Origin: JAHEJE01 sp965216335
Lineage (GTDB): Bacteria; Pseudomonadota; Alphaproteobacteria; Rhizobiales; Aestuariivirgaceae
Assembly (NCBI GenBank): GCA_965216335.1
Contig: OZ244154.1
Coordinates: forward strand, 3,348,001 to 3,412,000
Length of the DNA stretch: 64,000 nucleotides
Reading direction: 5' to 3'
Within the stretch, counting starts at the first letter, position 1. Every line of letters begins with the position of its first letter. Made by a program: the position numbers and the translations under genes. Shown piece after piece: positions 46,162-55,550 of the stretch. The notes under the pieces were generated by a model, which was given only the letters and a program-made list of their open reading frames with translations, ran no database searches and was not told where the DNA came from.

Positions 46162-47298
46162 CTAAACCCCCTCAACCGTCTCCGCCACCAGGTGATCCAC
46201 CACCGCGTTCAGGGCATCCTGCGGGGATTTTCTTTGGGCCAGAGCCGTGTCGTAGGTCTTGCGCTGGCGGTCGGCGCTGGTGCCGCGCTTGACGATCTTG
46301 CGGATCGACAGGAGTTCGTCGAGACAGCCGAGCGCCTCGGCATCCGGGGTGATGAGGGAAATGAGCTCGTCGGCCAGTTCGGCAAACGGCACCAGTTCGC
46401 CGCGCCCGAAATCGATCAGGCCCTCGTTCATACCGTAGCGCTGGGCCCGCCAGCGGTTTTCGTTGATCATGAACCGGTCGTACATCCGCCAGCGCTGGTT
46501 GTCGCGGCGCAGGCGGTACAGCATCCGGCATACGCACTGGATGGCGGCGGCCAGCGCAACCGAGTCGTCAAGCCGGGTCGGCACGTCGCAAATGCGGGTC
46601 TCCAGGGTCGGGAACCGGTCCGACGGGCGCATGTCCCACCAGATCTTGGTGGCGTCCTGGATGATGTTCATGTCGACCAGCGTGTCGACCATGCGCTTGT
46701 ACTCGCCGTAGCTCGACACGTTCGGCGGCAGGCCGGTGCGCGGCAGGTTGTCGAACACGGTCAGCCGGTAGGAGTTGAGCCCGGTGTCGCGGCCCTGCCA
46801 GAACGGCGACGAGGTCGACAGCGCCAAAAGGTGCGGCAGGAAGTAGGGCAGCTGATTGAAGATGTCGATCCGCAGTTCCGGGTCTTCGATGCACACGTGC
46901 ACGTGCATGCCCGAGATCAGCATGCGCCGGGCCACGCCCTGCAGGTCCTTGGCCAGCGTCTGGTAGCGCTCCTTGTCGGTATAGCGCTGGTCCATCCAGT
47001 CGGCGAACGGGTGGGTCGAGGCGGCAATCGGCGCCAGACCGTGCTCGCCGGCCACCTTGGCGATGGTGGCGCGCAGATGGGCGAGATCCTTGCGGGCCTC
47101 GCCGACCGTCTTGCACACGCTGGTGCCGACCTCGATCTGGCATTGCAGGAATTCCGGCGAGACCTGGTCGTGCAGCGCCTTCTTGCAATCCTTCATCAGC
47201 CGGTCGGGCGCCTGGGAGACGAGGTCGCGGCTGGTCTTGTCGACGAGCAGGTATTCCTCCTCGATGCCGACGGTGAAGCTGGGTTCGGGAATGCTCAT
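46162..47298 (-). CDS. ybdK: YbdK-type carboxylate-amine ligase (GCS2 family)
   Basis: 378 residues, typical of the glutamate-cysteine ligase type 2 (YbdK) family: VGIEEEYLLVD at 10-20, ISGMHVHVCIEDP near 128, SSPFWQGRDTGLNSYR near 165, and ETRICDVPTRLDD near 240. YbdK shows weak glutamate-cysteine ligase activity; the physiological product is uncertain. The second residue context MSIPEPSFTVGIEEE gives a good N-terminus. It stands alone after the accessory region. Confidence 0.92.
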   Translation of the reverse strand: MSIPEPSFTVGIEEEYLLVDKTSRDLVSQAPDRLMKDCKKALHDQVSPEFLQCQIEVGTSVCKTVGEARKDLAHLRATIAKVAGEHGLAPIAASTHPFADWMDQRYTDKERYQTLAKDLQGVARRMLISGMHVHVCIEDPELRIDIFNQLPYFLPHLLALSTSSPFWQGRDTGLNSYRLTVFDNLPRTGLPPNVSSYGEYKRMVDTLVDMNIIQDATKIWWDMRPSDRFPTLETRICDVPTRLDDSVALAAAIQCVCRMLYRLRRDNQRWRMYDRFMINENRWRAQRYGMNEGLIDFGRGELVPFAELADELISLITPDAEALGCLDELLSIRKIVKRGTSADRQRKTYDTALAQRKSPQDALNAVVDHLVAETVEGV

Positions 47299-47458
47299 CC
47301 AGCGATCCTAGCCCGCTGGATTTCCGCTTGGCAAGGCCCGTCCGATCAAGTGCCGCAGAGGCTCGTATCCCGTAACGACCTCTTGCGCGGGAAAATTACG
47401 ACGGCAATTCAGGGCTTTGGTTCAGCTGCGGACGGACACGGGGGGACGCCCGCCGGGA

Positions 47459-47710
47459 TCAGATGCCGACCAGGCGGTACATGTCGTTGCCGGGCACGGT
47501 CAGCACGAAGACGTTGAGGCCCAGCATGCTGAGCTGCAGCAGGCGCAGGGTGCTCGGGCGGACCTTGCCGCGGCGTTTGGTCTGCAGGAAGATCCACCAC
47601 ACCATCCACACAACGTTCACCGCCAGCAGTTGCAGGATGAGCGGCGGGTCGCCTTGCGTCAGCACTTCGGCGATTTTTTGCAGGTGCCTGTTTTCGAGAA
47701 TGAAATCCAT
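47459..47710 (-). CDS. Small two-helix membrane protein, unknown function
   Basis: 83 residues from ATG at 47710 (MDFILENRHLQK). Two predicted membrane helices lie at about 29-45 (LQLLAVNVVWMVWWIFLQ) and 60-76, separated by a basic loop (TKRRGKVRPS). An alternative ATG at 47746 adds 12 polar residues. No strong ribosome site is seen for either. I do not recognise the family. Charge pattern suggests both ends face out with a cytoplasmic basic loop. Confidence 0.6.
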   Translation of the reverse strand: MDFILENRHLQKIAEVLTQGDPPLILQLLAVNVVWMVWWIFLQTKRRGKVRPSTLRLLQLSMLGLNVFVLTVPGNDMYRLVGI

Positions 47711-47955
47711 GGTCGTCAGCGTGCTTGTTGAAGGTCCGTTGAACATCGCACAAAGAATACGTGCACCGATTGTCGGCGATGAGGCCTAACATAAGGTTAC
47801 CGGCATTCTTAGAGTCTGACCGAAAAGTCCCAGGGTGGTTTGAAAGGGTGCTGGTTTTCGCCGGGGCCCGGGTGTATAAGCCGCAGCCAGGTGCGTTTCA
47901 TGCGATGAAGGCCACGACGGCGTACCGTGTGAGACGCGTATCAGGAGTTGAGAAT

Positions 47956-49344
47956 ATGGCCACCACTTGGACCCCGCAAAGCTGGCGCAACAAGCCGATT
48001 GTTCAGGTGCCGGAGTACCGCGACAGGCAAGCGCTTGCGACCGTGCAGGAACGGCTGGCCAACTTTCCGCCCCTGGTTTTCGCCGGCGAGGCCCGCAAGC
48101 TGCGCCGCAAACTGGCCCGGGTCGCACTGGGCAAGGGCTTCCTGCTGCAGGGCGGCGATTGCGCCGAGAGCTTCGGCGAACACAACGCCGACAACATCCG
48201 CGACTTCTTCCGGGTGTTCCTGCAGATGGCCGTGGTGCTGACCTTTGCCGGCGGCCAGCCGGTGGTCAAGGTCGGCCGCATTGCCGGCCAGTTCGCCAAG
48301 CCGCGCTCGTCCGACACCGAAAAGCAGGGCGATGTCGAGCTGCCGAGCTACCGCGGCGACATCATCAACCAGCTTGAGTTCACCGAAGAGGCACGCGAGC
48401 CCGATCCGGAACGCCAGATTATGGCCTACCGGCAGTCGGCGGCGACGCTGAACCTGCTGCGCGCCTTTGCCGGCGGCGGCTATGCCAATCTGGAGCACGT
48501 GCACCGCTGGACGCTCGGTTTCGTCAAGGGCGCACCGTCGTCGGAGCAGTATCAGGCGCTGGCCGACCGCATCACCGAGGCAATGGGCTTCATGCGCGCC
48601 TGCGGCATCAACCCGGATACTGCGCATCAGCTGCGCCAGACCGAATTCTACACCAGCCACGAGGCGCTGCTCCTGGGTTACGAGGAAGCCCTGACCCGCA
48701 TCGATTCGACCTCGGGCGACTGGTACGACACCTCCGGCCACATGGTGTGGATCGGCGACCGCACCCGCCAGCCCGACCATGCCCATGTCGAGTTCTGCCG
48801 CGGCATCCAGAACCCGATCGGCCTGAAGTGCGGGCCGAGCCTTGACCCGGACGAACTGATCCGGCTGATCGACATCCTCAACCCGGACAACGATCCCGGC
48901 CGCCTGACCCTGATCGCCCGCTATGGCTCCGACAAGGTCGAGGAGCACTTCCCCCGGCTGCTGCGCAAGGTCAAGGCGGAAGGCCGCCATGTCGTGTGGT
49001 CGTGCGATCCCATGCACGGCAATGTCATCAAGGCCTCGACCGGCTACAAGACCCGGCCCTTCGACCGCATCATCTCCGAAGTGCGCTCGTTCATGCAGGT
49101 GCACCAGGCCGAGGGCACCCACGCCGGCGGCATCCACGTCGAAATGACCGGCCAGAACGTCACCGAATGCACCGGCGGCGCCCATGCGGTGAGCGAGGAG
49201 GACCTGCACGACCGCTACCACACCTTCTGCGATCCGCGCCTCAACGCCGACCAGGCATTGGAGCTGGCCTTCCTGGTCGCCGGCGAGCTGAAGAAGGAAC
49301 AGAGCGCAAGCGACGGCCTCGGCGATATCGAGGCGGCGGAGTAG
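47956..49344 (+). CDS. 3-deoxy-7-phosphoheptulonate synthase, class II (DAHP synthase)
   Basis: 462 residues of the plant/mycobacterial-type class II enzyme that joins PEP and erythrose 4-phosphate in the first step of aromatic amino acid synthesis. Visible motifs include QGGDCAESF near residue 71, GRIAGQFAKPRS near 112, and DPMHGN near 352 with SCDPMHGNVIK. Metal ligands Cys, His, Glu and Asp are in place (CAES, MHGN, HVEMTGQNVTEC, CDPRLN). ATG at 47956 follows AGGAG at 8 bases; the open frame from 47761 is not needed. It is followed by a family A repeat. Confidence 0.94.
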   Translation: MATTWTPQSWRNKPIVQVPEYRDRQALATVQERLANFPPLVFAGEARKLRRKLARVALGKGFLLQGGDCAESFGEHNADNIRDFFRVFLQMAVVLTFAGGQPVVKVGRIAGQFAKPRSSDTEKQGDVELPSYRGDIINQLEFTEEAREPDPERQIMAYRQSAATLNLLRAFAGGGYANLEHVHRWTLGFVKGAPSSEQYQALADRITEAMGFMRACGINPDTAHQLRQTEFYTSHEALLLGYEEALTRIDSTSGDWYDTSGHMVWIGDRTRQPDHAHVEFCRGIQNPIGLKCGPSLDPDELIRLIDILNPDNDPGRLTLIARYGSDKVEEHFPRLLRKVKAEGRHVVWSCDPMHGNVIKASTGYKTRPFDRIISEVRSFMQVHQAEGTHAGGIHVEMTGQNVTECTGGAHAVSEEDLHDRYHTFCDPRLNADQALELAFLVAGELKKEQSASDGLGDIEAAE

Positions 49345-49351
49345 AGGCTCA

Positions 49352-49495
49352 TTTAACCCTCCCCCTTGTGGGGAGGGTGGGCATCGCCGCAGCGATGACC
49401 GGGTGGGGCCTGGTCGGTGCAATGCAGTCAGGCCTGCGCTTGCGGACAAGCTGCTCCCCACCCCTAACCCCTACCCACAAGGGGGAGGGGAATTA
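49352..49495. repeat. Family A palindromic repeat, copy 3
   Basis: Left half ACCCTCCCCCTTGTGGGGAG at about 49356-49376, a GC-rich linker with ACCGGGTGGGG, a spacer of about 50 bp, and right half CCCACAAGGGGGAGGGG near 49473-49490. The two halves are inverted with respect to each other. It starts shortly after the DAHP synthase stop; the rest of the gap to cysS (49496-49690) shows no gene. Confidence 0.8.
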
Positions 49496-49690
49496 GGCTG
49501 CACTCGCCGCAGCCCCTTGACCCCGCTTCGCATTGCGCTAAAAGTGGCGCCCATGACCTCGAACCAAACGCAACGCAGCATTCACATTTGCTGCATTATT
49601 ATCGGCTAGCTCAACACGCGCTGGCGGCGGTTCGCTTTTCTTAAAAATCCGAGATGAAGCAATCCCAGGCCAGCCGGGCAGGGGACCTTC

Positions 49691-51094
49691 ATGACGCTTC
49701 ACCTTTACAACACGCTGACCAAGTTGAAGGACGTGTTCACGCCGCTCGACCCCGACAACGTGCGAATGTACGTCTGCGGGCCGACGGTCTACGACTATGC
49801 CCATATCGGCAATGCCCGCCCGGTCATCGTGTTCGATGTGCTCTACCGGCTGCTGCGCCATATCTATGGGCCCGAGCACGTCACCTACGTGCGCAACATC
49901 ACCGACGTCGACGACAAGATCAACGCCCGCGCCGCCGAGGACCATCCCGGCCTGGCGCTCAACGAGGCCATCGCCAAGGTGACCAGGGCGACGACGCTGC
50001 AGTTCCACAAGGACATCGCCGCCCTCGGCGTGCTGCCGCCCGACGTCGAGCCGCGATGCACCGGGCATATTCCCGAAATGATCGCCATGATCGAGACCCT
50101 GGTCGCCAAGAGCCATGCCTATGCCGCCGAGGGCCACGTGCTGCTCGATGTGGCGTCGGTCGACGGCTATGGCCGGCTGTCGCGCCGCTCGCTTGATGAG
50201 ATGATCGCCGGCGCCCGCGTCGAAGTTGCACCGTTCAAGAAGAACCCGGCCGACAGCGTGTTGTGGAAGCCGAGCGATGACGCGCAGCCGGGATGGGACT
50301 CACCCTGGGGCCGCGGCCGGCCCGGCTGGCACATCGAGTGCTCGGCAATGGCCGAAAAGCACCTCGGCGAGACCTTCGACATCCATGGCGGCGGCATCGA
50401 TCTGCAGTTCCCGCATCACGAAAACGAACTGGCGCAAAGCTGCGCCGCCCACGGCACCGACGTGATGGCCCAGGTGTGGATGCACAACGGCTTCCTGCAG
50501 GTCGAGGGCCAGAAGATGTCGAAGAGTCTGGGCAACTTCCTGACCATCCACGACCTGCTCGAAACCTGGCCCGGCGATGTGCTGCGCTTCAACATGCTGC
50601 GCACCCACTACCGCCAGCCGATCGACTGGACCGAAGCGGGCCTGCGCGAGAGCGAGACCATCCTGCGCCGTTTCGGGGAGCGCTGCCAAGGCGTGGTCAA
50701 GGGCACGCCCAGCGATGAGGTGATCGCCGCGCTCAAGGACGATCTGAACACGCCCGGTGCCATCACCGTGCTGCATGGCCTCGATGATGCGTCGGTGCTG
50801 TGGGCCTCGCTGGTGTTCCTCGGGTTCGACCTGAGTGTCGGTTCGAAGCTGGGCCTGGCCGGTGAACTGTCGCGCCTGCCGCCGCCGCTGATCGCCGCCG
50901 CCGGCGGAGACGAGGTCAAGGCCGCGCACATGATCCAGACCGCAATAACCACCCGCCTCGCCGCCCGGGCCGAAAAGAACTGGACCGAAGCCGACCGCAT
51001 CCGCGATGAGATGTCGGATATGGGCATCCAGCTCAAGGACAGCAAGAATGTCGATACCGGGGAGATCGAGACGACCTGGGAGGTCAAGCGGTGA
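49691..51094 (+). CDS. cysS: Cysteinyl-tRNA synthetase
   Basis: 467 residues of class I synthetase. The HIGH-type signature is HIGN at 38-41 within CGPTVYDYAHIGNARP, and KMSKS is at 275-279. Zinc ligands are Cys29, Cys217 in WHIECSAMA, His242 in PHHENE, and the adjacent Glu. ATG at 49691 follows GGGGACC. It charges tRNA-Cys with cysteine. It is followed by a family A repeat and then the VOC-cimA pair. Confidence 0.96.
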   Translation: MTLHLYNTLTKLKDVFTPLDPDNVRMYVCGPTVYDYAHIGNARPVIVFDVLYRLLRHIYGPEHVTYVRNITDVDDKINARAAEDHPGLALNEAIAKVTRATTLQFHKDIAALGVLPPDVEPRCTGHIPEMIAMIETLVAKSHAYAAEGHVLLDVASVDGYGRLSRRSLDEMIAGARVEVAPFKKNPADSVLWKPSDDAQPGWDSPWGRGRPGWHIECSAMAEKHLGETFDIHGGGIDLQFPHHENELAQSCAAHGTDVMAQVWMHNGFLQVEGQKMSKSLGNFLTIHDLLETWPGDVLRFNMLRTHYRQPIDWTEAGLRESETILRRFGERCQGVVKGTPSDEVIAALKDDLNTPGAITVLHGLDDASVLWASLVFLGFDLSVGSKLGLAGELSRLPPPLIAAAGGDEVKAAHMIQTAITTRLAARAEKNWTEADRIRDEMSDMGIQLKDSKNVDTGEIETTWEVKR

Positions 51095-51118
51095 GGCGTG
51101 AGAAGACTGATAGGCCCG

Positions 51119-51233
51119 ACCCCACCCCTAACCCCTCCCCACAAGGGGGAGGGGAATTTGCCAGTGCCGGCTGGTTAAACCCTCCCCCTTGTGGGGAGGG
51201 TGGGCAGCGCGGCAGCGCTGACCGGGTGGGGTC
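51119..51233. repeat. Family A palindromic repeat, copy 4 (halves in opposite order)
   Basis: Here the 'CCCCACCCC...CACAAGGGGGAGGGG' half comes first (51119-51153), followed after about 25 bp by the 'ACCCTCCCCCTTGTGGGGAG ... GCGGCAGCGCTGACCGGGTGGGG' half (51179-51232). The other copies have the reverse order. It fills the gap between cysS and the VOC protein gene. Confidence 0.8.
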
Positions 51234-51260
51234 TTGGCCACGCGGATGGGAAGTCGCACC

Positions 51261-51668
51261 ATGAACGAACTCGATCTCCACATCGATCACTTCACGCTGA
51301 GCGTGGCAAATCTGGCCGAGTCCAAGGATTTCTACAAGCAAGCGTTGGCGCCGTTGGGGCTTTCGGTTGTGGCAGAGTTTGCCGACGAGACCATTGTGCC
51401 GGTGTGCGGCTTCGGCGTCGGGCGCAAGGGGGCGTTCTGGCTGGCCGAGGATGGGCAACAGTCGCCGCAAGCGCATTTTTGTTTTCGAGCCAAGTCGCGT
51501 GCGGCAGTGAGGGCGTTTCATGAAGCGGCAATTGCCGCCGGTGGAACCTGCAACGGGCCGCCGGGATCGCGCGAGATTTATCATCCGTCTTACTACGCCG
51601 CCTTTGTACTCGATCTCGAAGGGCACAATGCCGAGGCGGTGACATTTGAACCAGAGAACAGCACATGA
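51261..51668 (+). CDS. VOC (glyoxalase/dioxygenase) family protein
   Basis: 135 residues forming two beta-alpha-beta-beta-beta modules. Metal-binding-type residues are visible as His in HIDHFTLSV at the start, His in QAHFCFRAKS in the middle, and Glu in HNAEAVTF at the end. Members bind a divalent metal and act as isomerases, lyases or resistance proteins, but the activity cannot be predicted. Its stop overlaps the cimA start by 4 bases (ATGA), so the two are translationally coupled. Confidence 0.85.
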   Translation: MNELDLHIDHFTLSVANLAESKDFYKQALAPLGLSVVAEFADETIVPVCGFGVGRKGAFWLAEDGQQSPQAHFCFRAKSRAAVRAFHEAAIAAGGTCNGPPGSREIYHPSYYAAFVLDLEGHNAEAVTFEPENST

Positions 51669-53266
51669 CCACTGAACGCCTTTATCTCTTCGACACCACC
51701 CTGCGCGATGGGGCGCAGACGCCGGGGATTGATTTTTCGCTGCAGGAAAAAATCGAGATCGCCGGTATGCTCGATGCGCTCGGGCTTGACTATATCGAGG
51801 GTGGCTATCCCGGCGCCAATCCGGCCGATACCGAGCTGTTCAGCCAGGACCGGGCGATGAAGGCGACGTTCACGGCCTTTGGCATGACCAAGCGGGCCGG
51901 GCGGTCGGTGGCCAACGATCCGGGTATTCAGGACCTGCTCAATGCCAGGTCGGACGCGATCTGTTATGTCGCCAAGTCGTGGGACTACCATGTGAAGGTG
52001 GCGCTTGGTTGCACCAATGAGGAAAACCTCGAGGGCATCCGCCAGTCGGTGGAGGCGGCGGTGGCGGCCGGCAAGGAGGCGCTGCTCGACTGCGAGCATT
52101 TCTTCGACGGTTACAAGGCCAATCCGGACTACGCCCTGGCCTGCGCCAAGGCGGCCTATGACGCGGGTGCGCGCTGGGTGGTGTTGTGCGACACCAACGG
52201 CGGAACGCTGCCGGATGAAGTGACGGCCATCGTCGGCGAGGTGGTGAAGACGGTGCCGGGCGATCATCTCGGCATTCATACCCACAACGACACCGATAAT
52301 GCGGTCGCCAATACGCTGGCGGCGGTCAACGCCGGGGCGCGGCAGATCCAGGGCACGCTGAACGGCATCGGCGAGCGCTGCGGCAATGCCAACCTGGTGT
52401 CGCTTATTCCGACCCTGATGCTGAAGGCGGAATTCAGCGATCGTTTCGTGACCGGAATAACGCCGGAGGCGCTCGGCACGCTGACCCATGTCAGCCGGCA
52501 GTTCGATGAACTGCTCAACCGTGCGCCCTACAAGCAGGCCCCTTATGTCGGCCAGAGCGCCTTTGCCACCAAGGCCGGCATCCACGCTTCGGCGATCGTC
52601 AAGGAGCCGGAAACTTATGAGCACGTTGCGCCGCAAAGTGTCGGCAATCAGCGCCATGTGCTGGTGTCGGACCAGGCCGGCAAGTCGAACCTCATGGCCG
52701 AGCTGGAGCGCATCGGCATTGCCGTGAAGAAAGACGACCGGCGGCTCGATGCCCTGTTGCGGGTGGTCAAGGAGCGCGAGGCCGAAGGCTATGCCTATGA
52801 CGGCGCCGATGCCTCGTTCGAGCTGCTGGCCCGCGATGCCTTCGGCGAGGTGCCGGACTATTTCGACGTGGTCAGCTTTCGCTGCCTGGTCGAGCAGCGG
52901 TTCAACGCCATGGGAGAGAAGGTGACCATGGCCGAGGCCGTGGTCAAGGTCGAGGTCGACGGCGAGTTGCGCATGTCGGTCGGCGAAGGCAACGGCCCGG
53001 TCAACGCCCTCGACATGGCGTTGCGCAAGGACCTCGGGCGTTACCAGGAGCACATCGCCGAACTTGAGCTGGTCGACTACAAGGTGCGCATCCTGAACGG
53101 CGGCACCGACGCCACGACGCGGGTGCTGATCGAAAGCAGCGACGGGGCCGGCGCGCGCTGGTTCACCGTCGGGGTGTCGCCCAACATCGTCGATGCCTCT
53201 TTCCAGGCACTGTCGGATTCGATTATCTACAAACTGCTGCGCGACGGCGTCTCGGCCTCGGCGTGA
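51665..53266 (+). CDS. cimA: (R)-citramalate synthase
   Basis: 533 residues of the DRE-TIM metallolyase family: FDTTLRDGAQTPG at 9-21, the HTHND metal site as GIHTHNDTDNAVAN near 199, and a C-terminal LeuA allosteric domain (about 395-530). Length and motifs fit CimA rather than isopropylmalate or homocitrate synthase. It condenses pyruvate and acetyl-CoA to citramalate, giving a threonine-independent route to isoleucine. Coupled to the upstream VOC gene. Confidence 0.9.
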   Translation: MTTERLYLFDTTLRDGAQTPGIDFSLQEKIEIAGMLDALGLDYIEGGYPGANPADTELFSQDRAMKATFTAFGMTKRAGRSVANDPGIQDLLNARSDAICYVAKSWDYHVKVALGCTNEENLEGIRQSVEAAVAAGKEALLDCEHFFDGYKANPDYALACAKAAYDAGARWVVLCDTNGGTLPDEVTAIVGEVVKTVPGDHLGIHTHNDTDNAVANTLAAVNAGARQIQGTLNGIGERCGNANLVSLIPTLMLKAEFSDRFVTGITPEALGTLTHVSRQFDELLNRAPYKQAPYVGQSAFATKAGIHASAIVKEPETYEHVAPQSVGNQRHVLVSDQAGKSNLMAELERIGIAVKKDDRRLDALLRVVKEREAEGYAYDGADASFELLARDAFGEVPDYFDVVSFRCLVEQRFNAMGEKVTMAEAVVKVEVDGELRMSVGEGNGPVNALDMALRKDLGRYQEHIAELELVDYKVRILNGGTDATTRVLIESSDGAGARWFTVGVSPNIVDASFQALSDSIIYKLLRDGVSASA

Positions 53267-53272
53267 GAGGTG

Positions 53273-53303
53273 TCTTTCCCACTTTCTGGGGGAAGGAGAA
53301 ATT
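53273..53303. repeat. Family B half-repeat between cimA and the PLP-enzyme gene
   Basis: Contains CTTTCTGGGGGAAGGAG, the right half of the family B element whose full copies are at 54372, 57985 and 62031. It lies 18 bp upstream of the next gene's start, so it may contribute to its leader. Confidence 0.7.
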
Positions 53304-53320
53304 GCTGCAAAGGAACAACC

Positions 53321-54352
53321 ATGACCACCGCTTTCGAAAAACTGGACGCCATGCCGCGCTGCCCGCTTGGTCACGCGCCGACGCCGCTGGAGCGGATGGG
53401 CAATCTGGACAAGCGCTTTGACGGTGTGCGGCTGTTCGTCAAGCGCGACGACTGTACCGGGCTCGCCATGGGCGGCAACAAGGTGCGGCAGCTGGAGTTC
53501 TATTTCGGCCAGGCGCTTGAGGCCGGTGCCGACACGGTGCTGATCACCGGCGCAGTGCAGTCGAACTTCGTGCGCCTGGCGGCAGCGGCGGCGGCAACGC
53601 TCGGCATGGAGTGTCATGTGCAGCTTGAGGAGCGCGTGGCCAAGAACGATCCGCTCTATCGTACCTCCGGCAACGTGCTGCTCGACAAGATGCTGGGGGC
53701 GAAGCTGCATTCCTACCCGGACGGTGAGGACGAAGCGGGCGCCGATGCGCGGCTGCACGAGATTGCCGATGAGCTGCGTGCCGAAGGCAAGACACCCTAC
53801 ATCATTCCTCTGGCGGCAGGGCATCCGCCCTATGGCGCGCTGGGCTACGTCCGCGCCGCGCGCGAGCTCAGCGAACAGATCAAGGCGCAGAACCTGAACA
53901 TCAAGGAGATCGTGGTCGCCTCCGGCTCGGGCCACACCCATGGCGGGCTATTGTTCGGCATCCGGGCGCTCGACCTGCCGATCCGGGTGACGGGCGTGTG
54001 CGTGCGCCGTCCGGCCGCGCAACAGACGCCACGCATCATCAACCGCTGTCAGGAGATCGCCGATCTGCTGGGTGTCAGGAACCCGGTGCACATCGAGGAC
54101 GTGATCATCTCGGACGCGTTTCTGGCGCCCGGGTACGGCAGGTTGAACGATTCCACCCGCGAGGCGATTGCCCTTGCCGCACGACACGAAGCACTGATCC
54201 TCGATCCGGTTTACACCGGCAAGGTGATGGCCGGCCTCCTGGCCCGCGCCGGCGCCGCCAAGCGGGGCGCCGGCACCGGCATCGTCTTCATCCACACCGG
54301 CGGCACCCCGGCCGTCTTCGCCTATGAGCCGGAACTGGCGGCGCTGGATTGA
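53321..54352 (+). CDS. dcyD: D-cysteine desulfhydrase-like PLP enzyme
   Basis: 343 residues of the ACC deaminase/D-cysteine desulfhydrase family. The PLP lysine is in MGGNKVRQLEF near residue 51, followed by GAVQSNFVRLAAAAAA. GSGHTHGG near 202 and HTGGTPAVFAYEPEL at the end are also characteristic. Known members split D-cysteine into pyruvate, H2S and ammonia; ACC deaminase is less likely. ATG at 53321 is preceded by AAGGA with 7-base spacing. The family B half-repeat lies just upstream. Confidence 0.85.
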   Translation: MTTAFEKLDAMPRCPLGHAPTPLERMGNLDKRFDGVRLFVKRDDCTGLAMGGNKVRQLEFYFGQALEAGADTVLITGAVQSNFVRLAAAAAATLGMECHVQLEERVAKNDPLYRTSGNVLLDKMLGAKLHSYPDGEDEAGADARLHEIADELRAEGKTPYIIPLAAGHPPYGALGYVRAARELSEQIKAQNLNIKEIVVASGSGHTHGGLLFGIRALDLPIRVTGVCVRRPAAQQTPRIINRCQEIADLLGVRNPVHIEDVIISDAFLAPGYGRLNDSTREAIALAARHEALILDPVYTGKVMAGLLARAGAAKRGAGTGIVFIHTGGTPAVFAYEPELAALD

Positions 54353-54371
54353 GGGGCCAATTCCGGGAAAA

Positions 54372-54532
54372 GGGTCTTCCCTCCCCCAGAAAAGGGGAGG
54401 GTCAGGGTGGGGATTGATGGCGGTGCAATTGCATCGAAACCTTTGTGCTTTGCACGGCCATCAACCCCCATCCCGACCCCCGTTCAAGCCGGGGGCAGGC
54501 TCTTCCCCCTTTCTGGGGGAAGGAGGGTGTTG
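54372..54532. repeat. Family B composite palindromic repeat, copy 1
   Basis: Left half CCCCCAGAAAAGGGGAGGGT followed by a stretch with GGTGGGGATTGATGGCGGTG. The right half has CCATCAACCCCCATCC and CTTTCTGGGGGAAGGAG. An additional segment rich in GCCGGGGGC is inserted between. The halves are inverted copies, so the transcript can form a long interrupted hairpin. It separates the PLP-enzyme gene and the rarD-like gene. Confidence 0.8.
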
Positions 54533-54613
54533 AGGCATGCGCCTGATGCATGGACACCATGCATTTGCAATTCGCGCTGGCATCGCCGGCCACGCCTGAC
54601 ATAGCCTGTGCGG

Positions 54614-55540
54614 ATGTCCGCTGAAACCGATCCGCCCACACCCCCGGTCCTGAGCGATGCCCACAAAGGCGTGCTGCTCGGGCTCGCTGCCTTCTCGCTA
54701 TGGGGCTTTTATGCGCTGTTCTTCAAGATGCTGGCGCACATCTCGCCGCTTGAGATCGTCGCCCACCGCGCCTTCTGGGCGGTGCCGTTTTCCGGCGCCA
54801 TTCTGTTTGCCATGGGCCGCACGTCGGACATTGGCCGGGCCTTCCGCAGCCCGCAGGTGCTCATGACGTTGTGCCTGACCACCCTGCTGGTGGCGGTCAA
54901 CTGGGGCTTCTTCGTGTGGGCCGTCGGCGTTGGCCGCACGCTGGAGGCGAGCCTCGGTTACTACATCAACCCGCTGCTCAATGTGGTGATCGGCTATGCC
55001 CTGCTGGGCGAACGCTTCACGCCGGCCCAGCGTCTGGCGATCAGCCTGGCGGTGGTTGCCGTGGCCATCATGACCTTCAGCGTCGGGGTGTTTCCCTGGC
55101 TGTCGCTGCTGCTCGGCGGCACGTTTGCCACCTACGGCTACATCCGCAAGACCATGAACATCGGTCCGGTGCAGGGCTTCTTCGTTGAAAGCGTGCTGCT
55201 GTCGGTGATCGGTCTGGGGATCGTCATATGGTTGTCCGGCAGCGGCGAGATGAAGTTTCTCACCTCGACGCGGGACACGCTTCTGCTCATCCTGGCCGGG
55301 CCGATGACCGCCATGCCGCTGATGCTGTTCGCCGCCGCCGCCCGCCGCCTGCGCCTGTCGACCCTCGGCCTGTTGCAGTACATCGCGCCGACGGGGCTGT
55401 TCCTGACCGGTGTTTTCGTGTTCGCCGAACCGGTCGGCTGGGGCCGCTGGCTGACCTTCGCGCTGATCTGGACGGCGCTGGCGATCTACTCGTTCGAGGC
55501 GCTCAGGCTGGACCGGGCGAGCCGCAAGGCGGGCCCCTAG
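54614..55540 (+). CDS. rarD: RarD-like EamA-family permease
   Basis: 308 residues with ten predicted membrane helices and RarD features: FSLWGFYALFFKML near the start, ISPLEIVAHRAFWAVPFS, NWGFFVWAVGVGRTLEASLGYYINPL in the first half, and GLLQYIAPTGLF near residue 258. ATG at 54614 is used; a GTG six bases upstream is also in frame. RarD proteins are drug/metabolite transporters linked to chloramphenicol sensitivity, but the substrate is not certain. Confidence 0.88.
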   Translation: MSAETDPPTPPVLSDAHKGVLLGLAAFSLWGFYALFFKMLAHISPLEIVAHRAFWAVPFSGAILFAMGRTSDIGRAFRSPQVLMTLCLTTLLVAVNWGFFVWAVGVGRTLEASLGYYINPLLNVVIGYALLGERFTPAQRLAISLAVVAVAIMTFSVGVFPWLSLLLGGTFATYGYIRKTMNIGPVQGFFVESVLLSVIGLGIVIWLSGSGEMKFLTSTRDTLLLILAGPMTAMPLMLFAAAARRLRLSTLGLLQYIAPTGLFLTGVFVFAEPVGWGRWLTFALIWTALAIYSFEALRLDRASRKAGP

Positions 55541-55550
55541 GGTCCAGACG

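Noticed and set aside
51593..53941. A 782-codon frame antisense to cimA and the PLP-enzyme gene
   Set aside because: The opposite strand encodes well-conserved enzymes with motifs. The antisense translation shows no family features.
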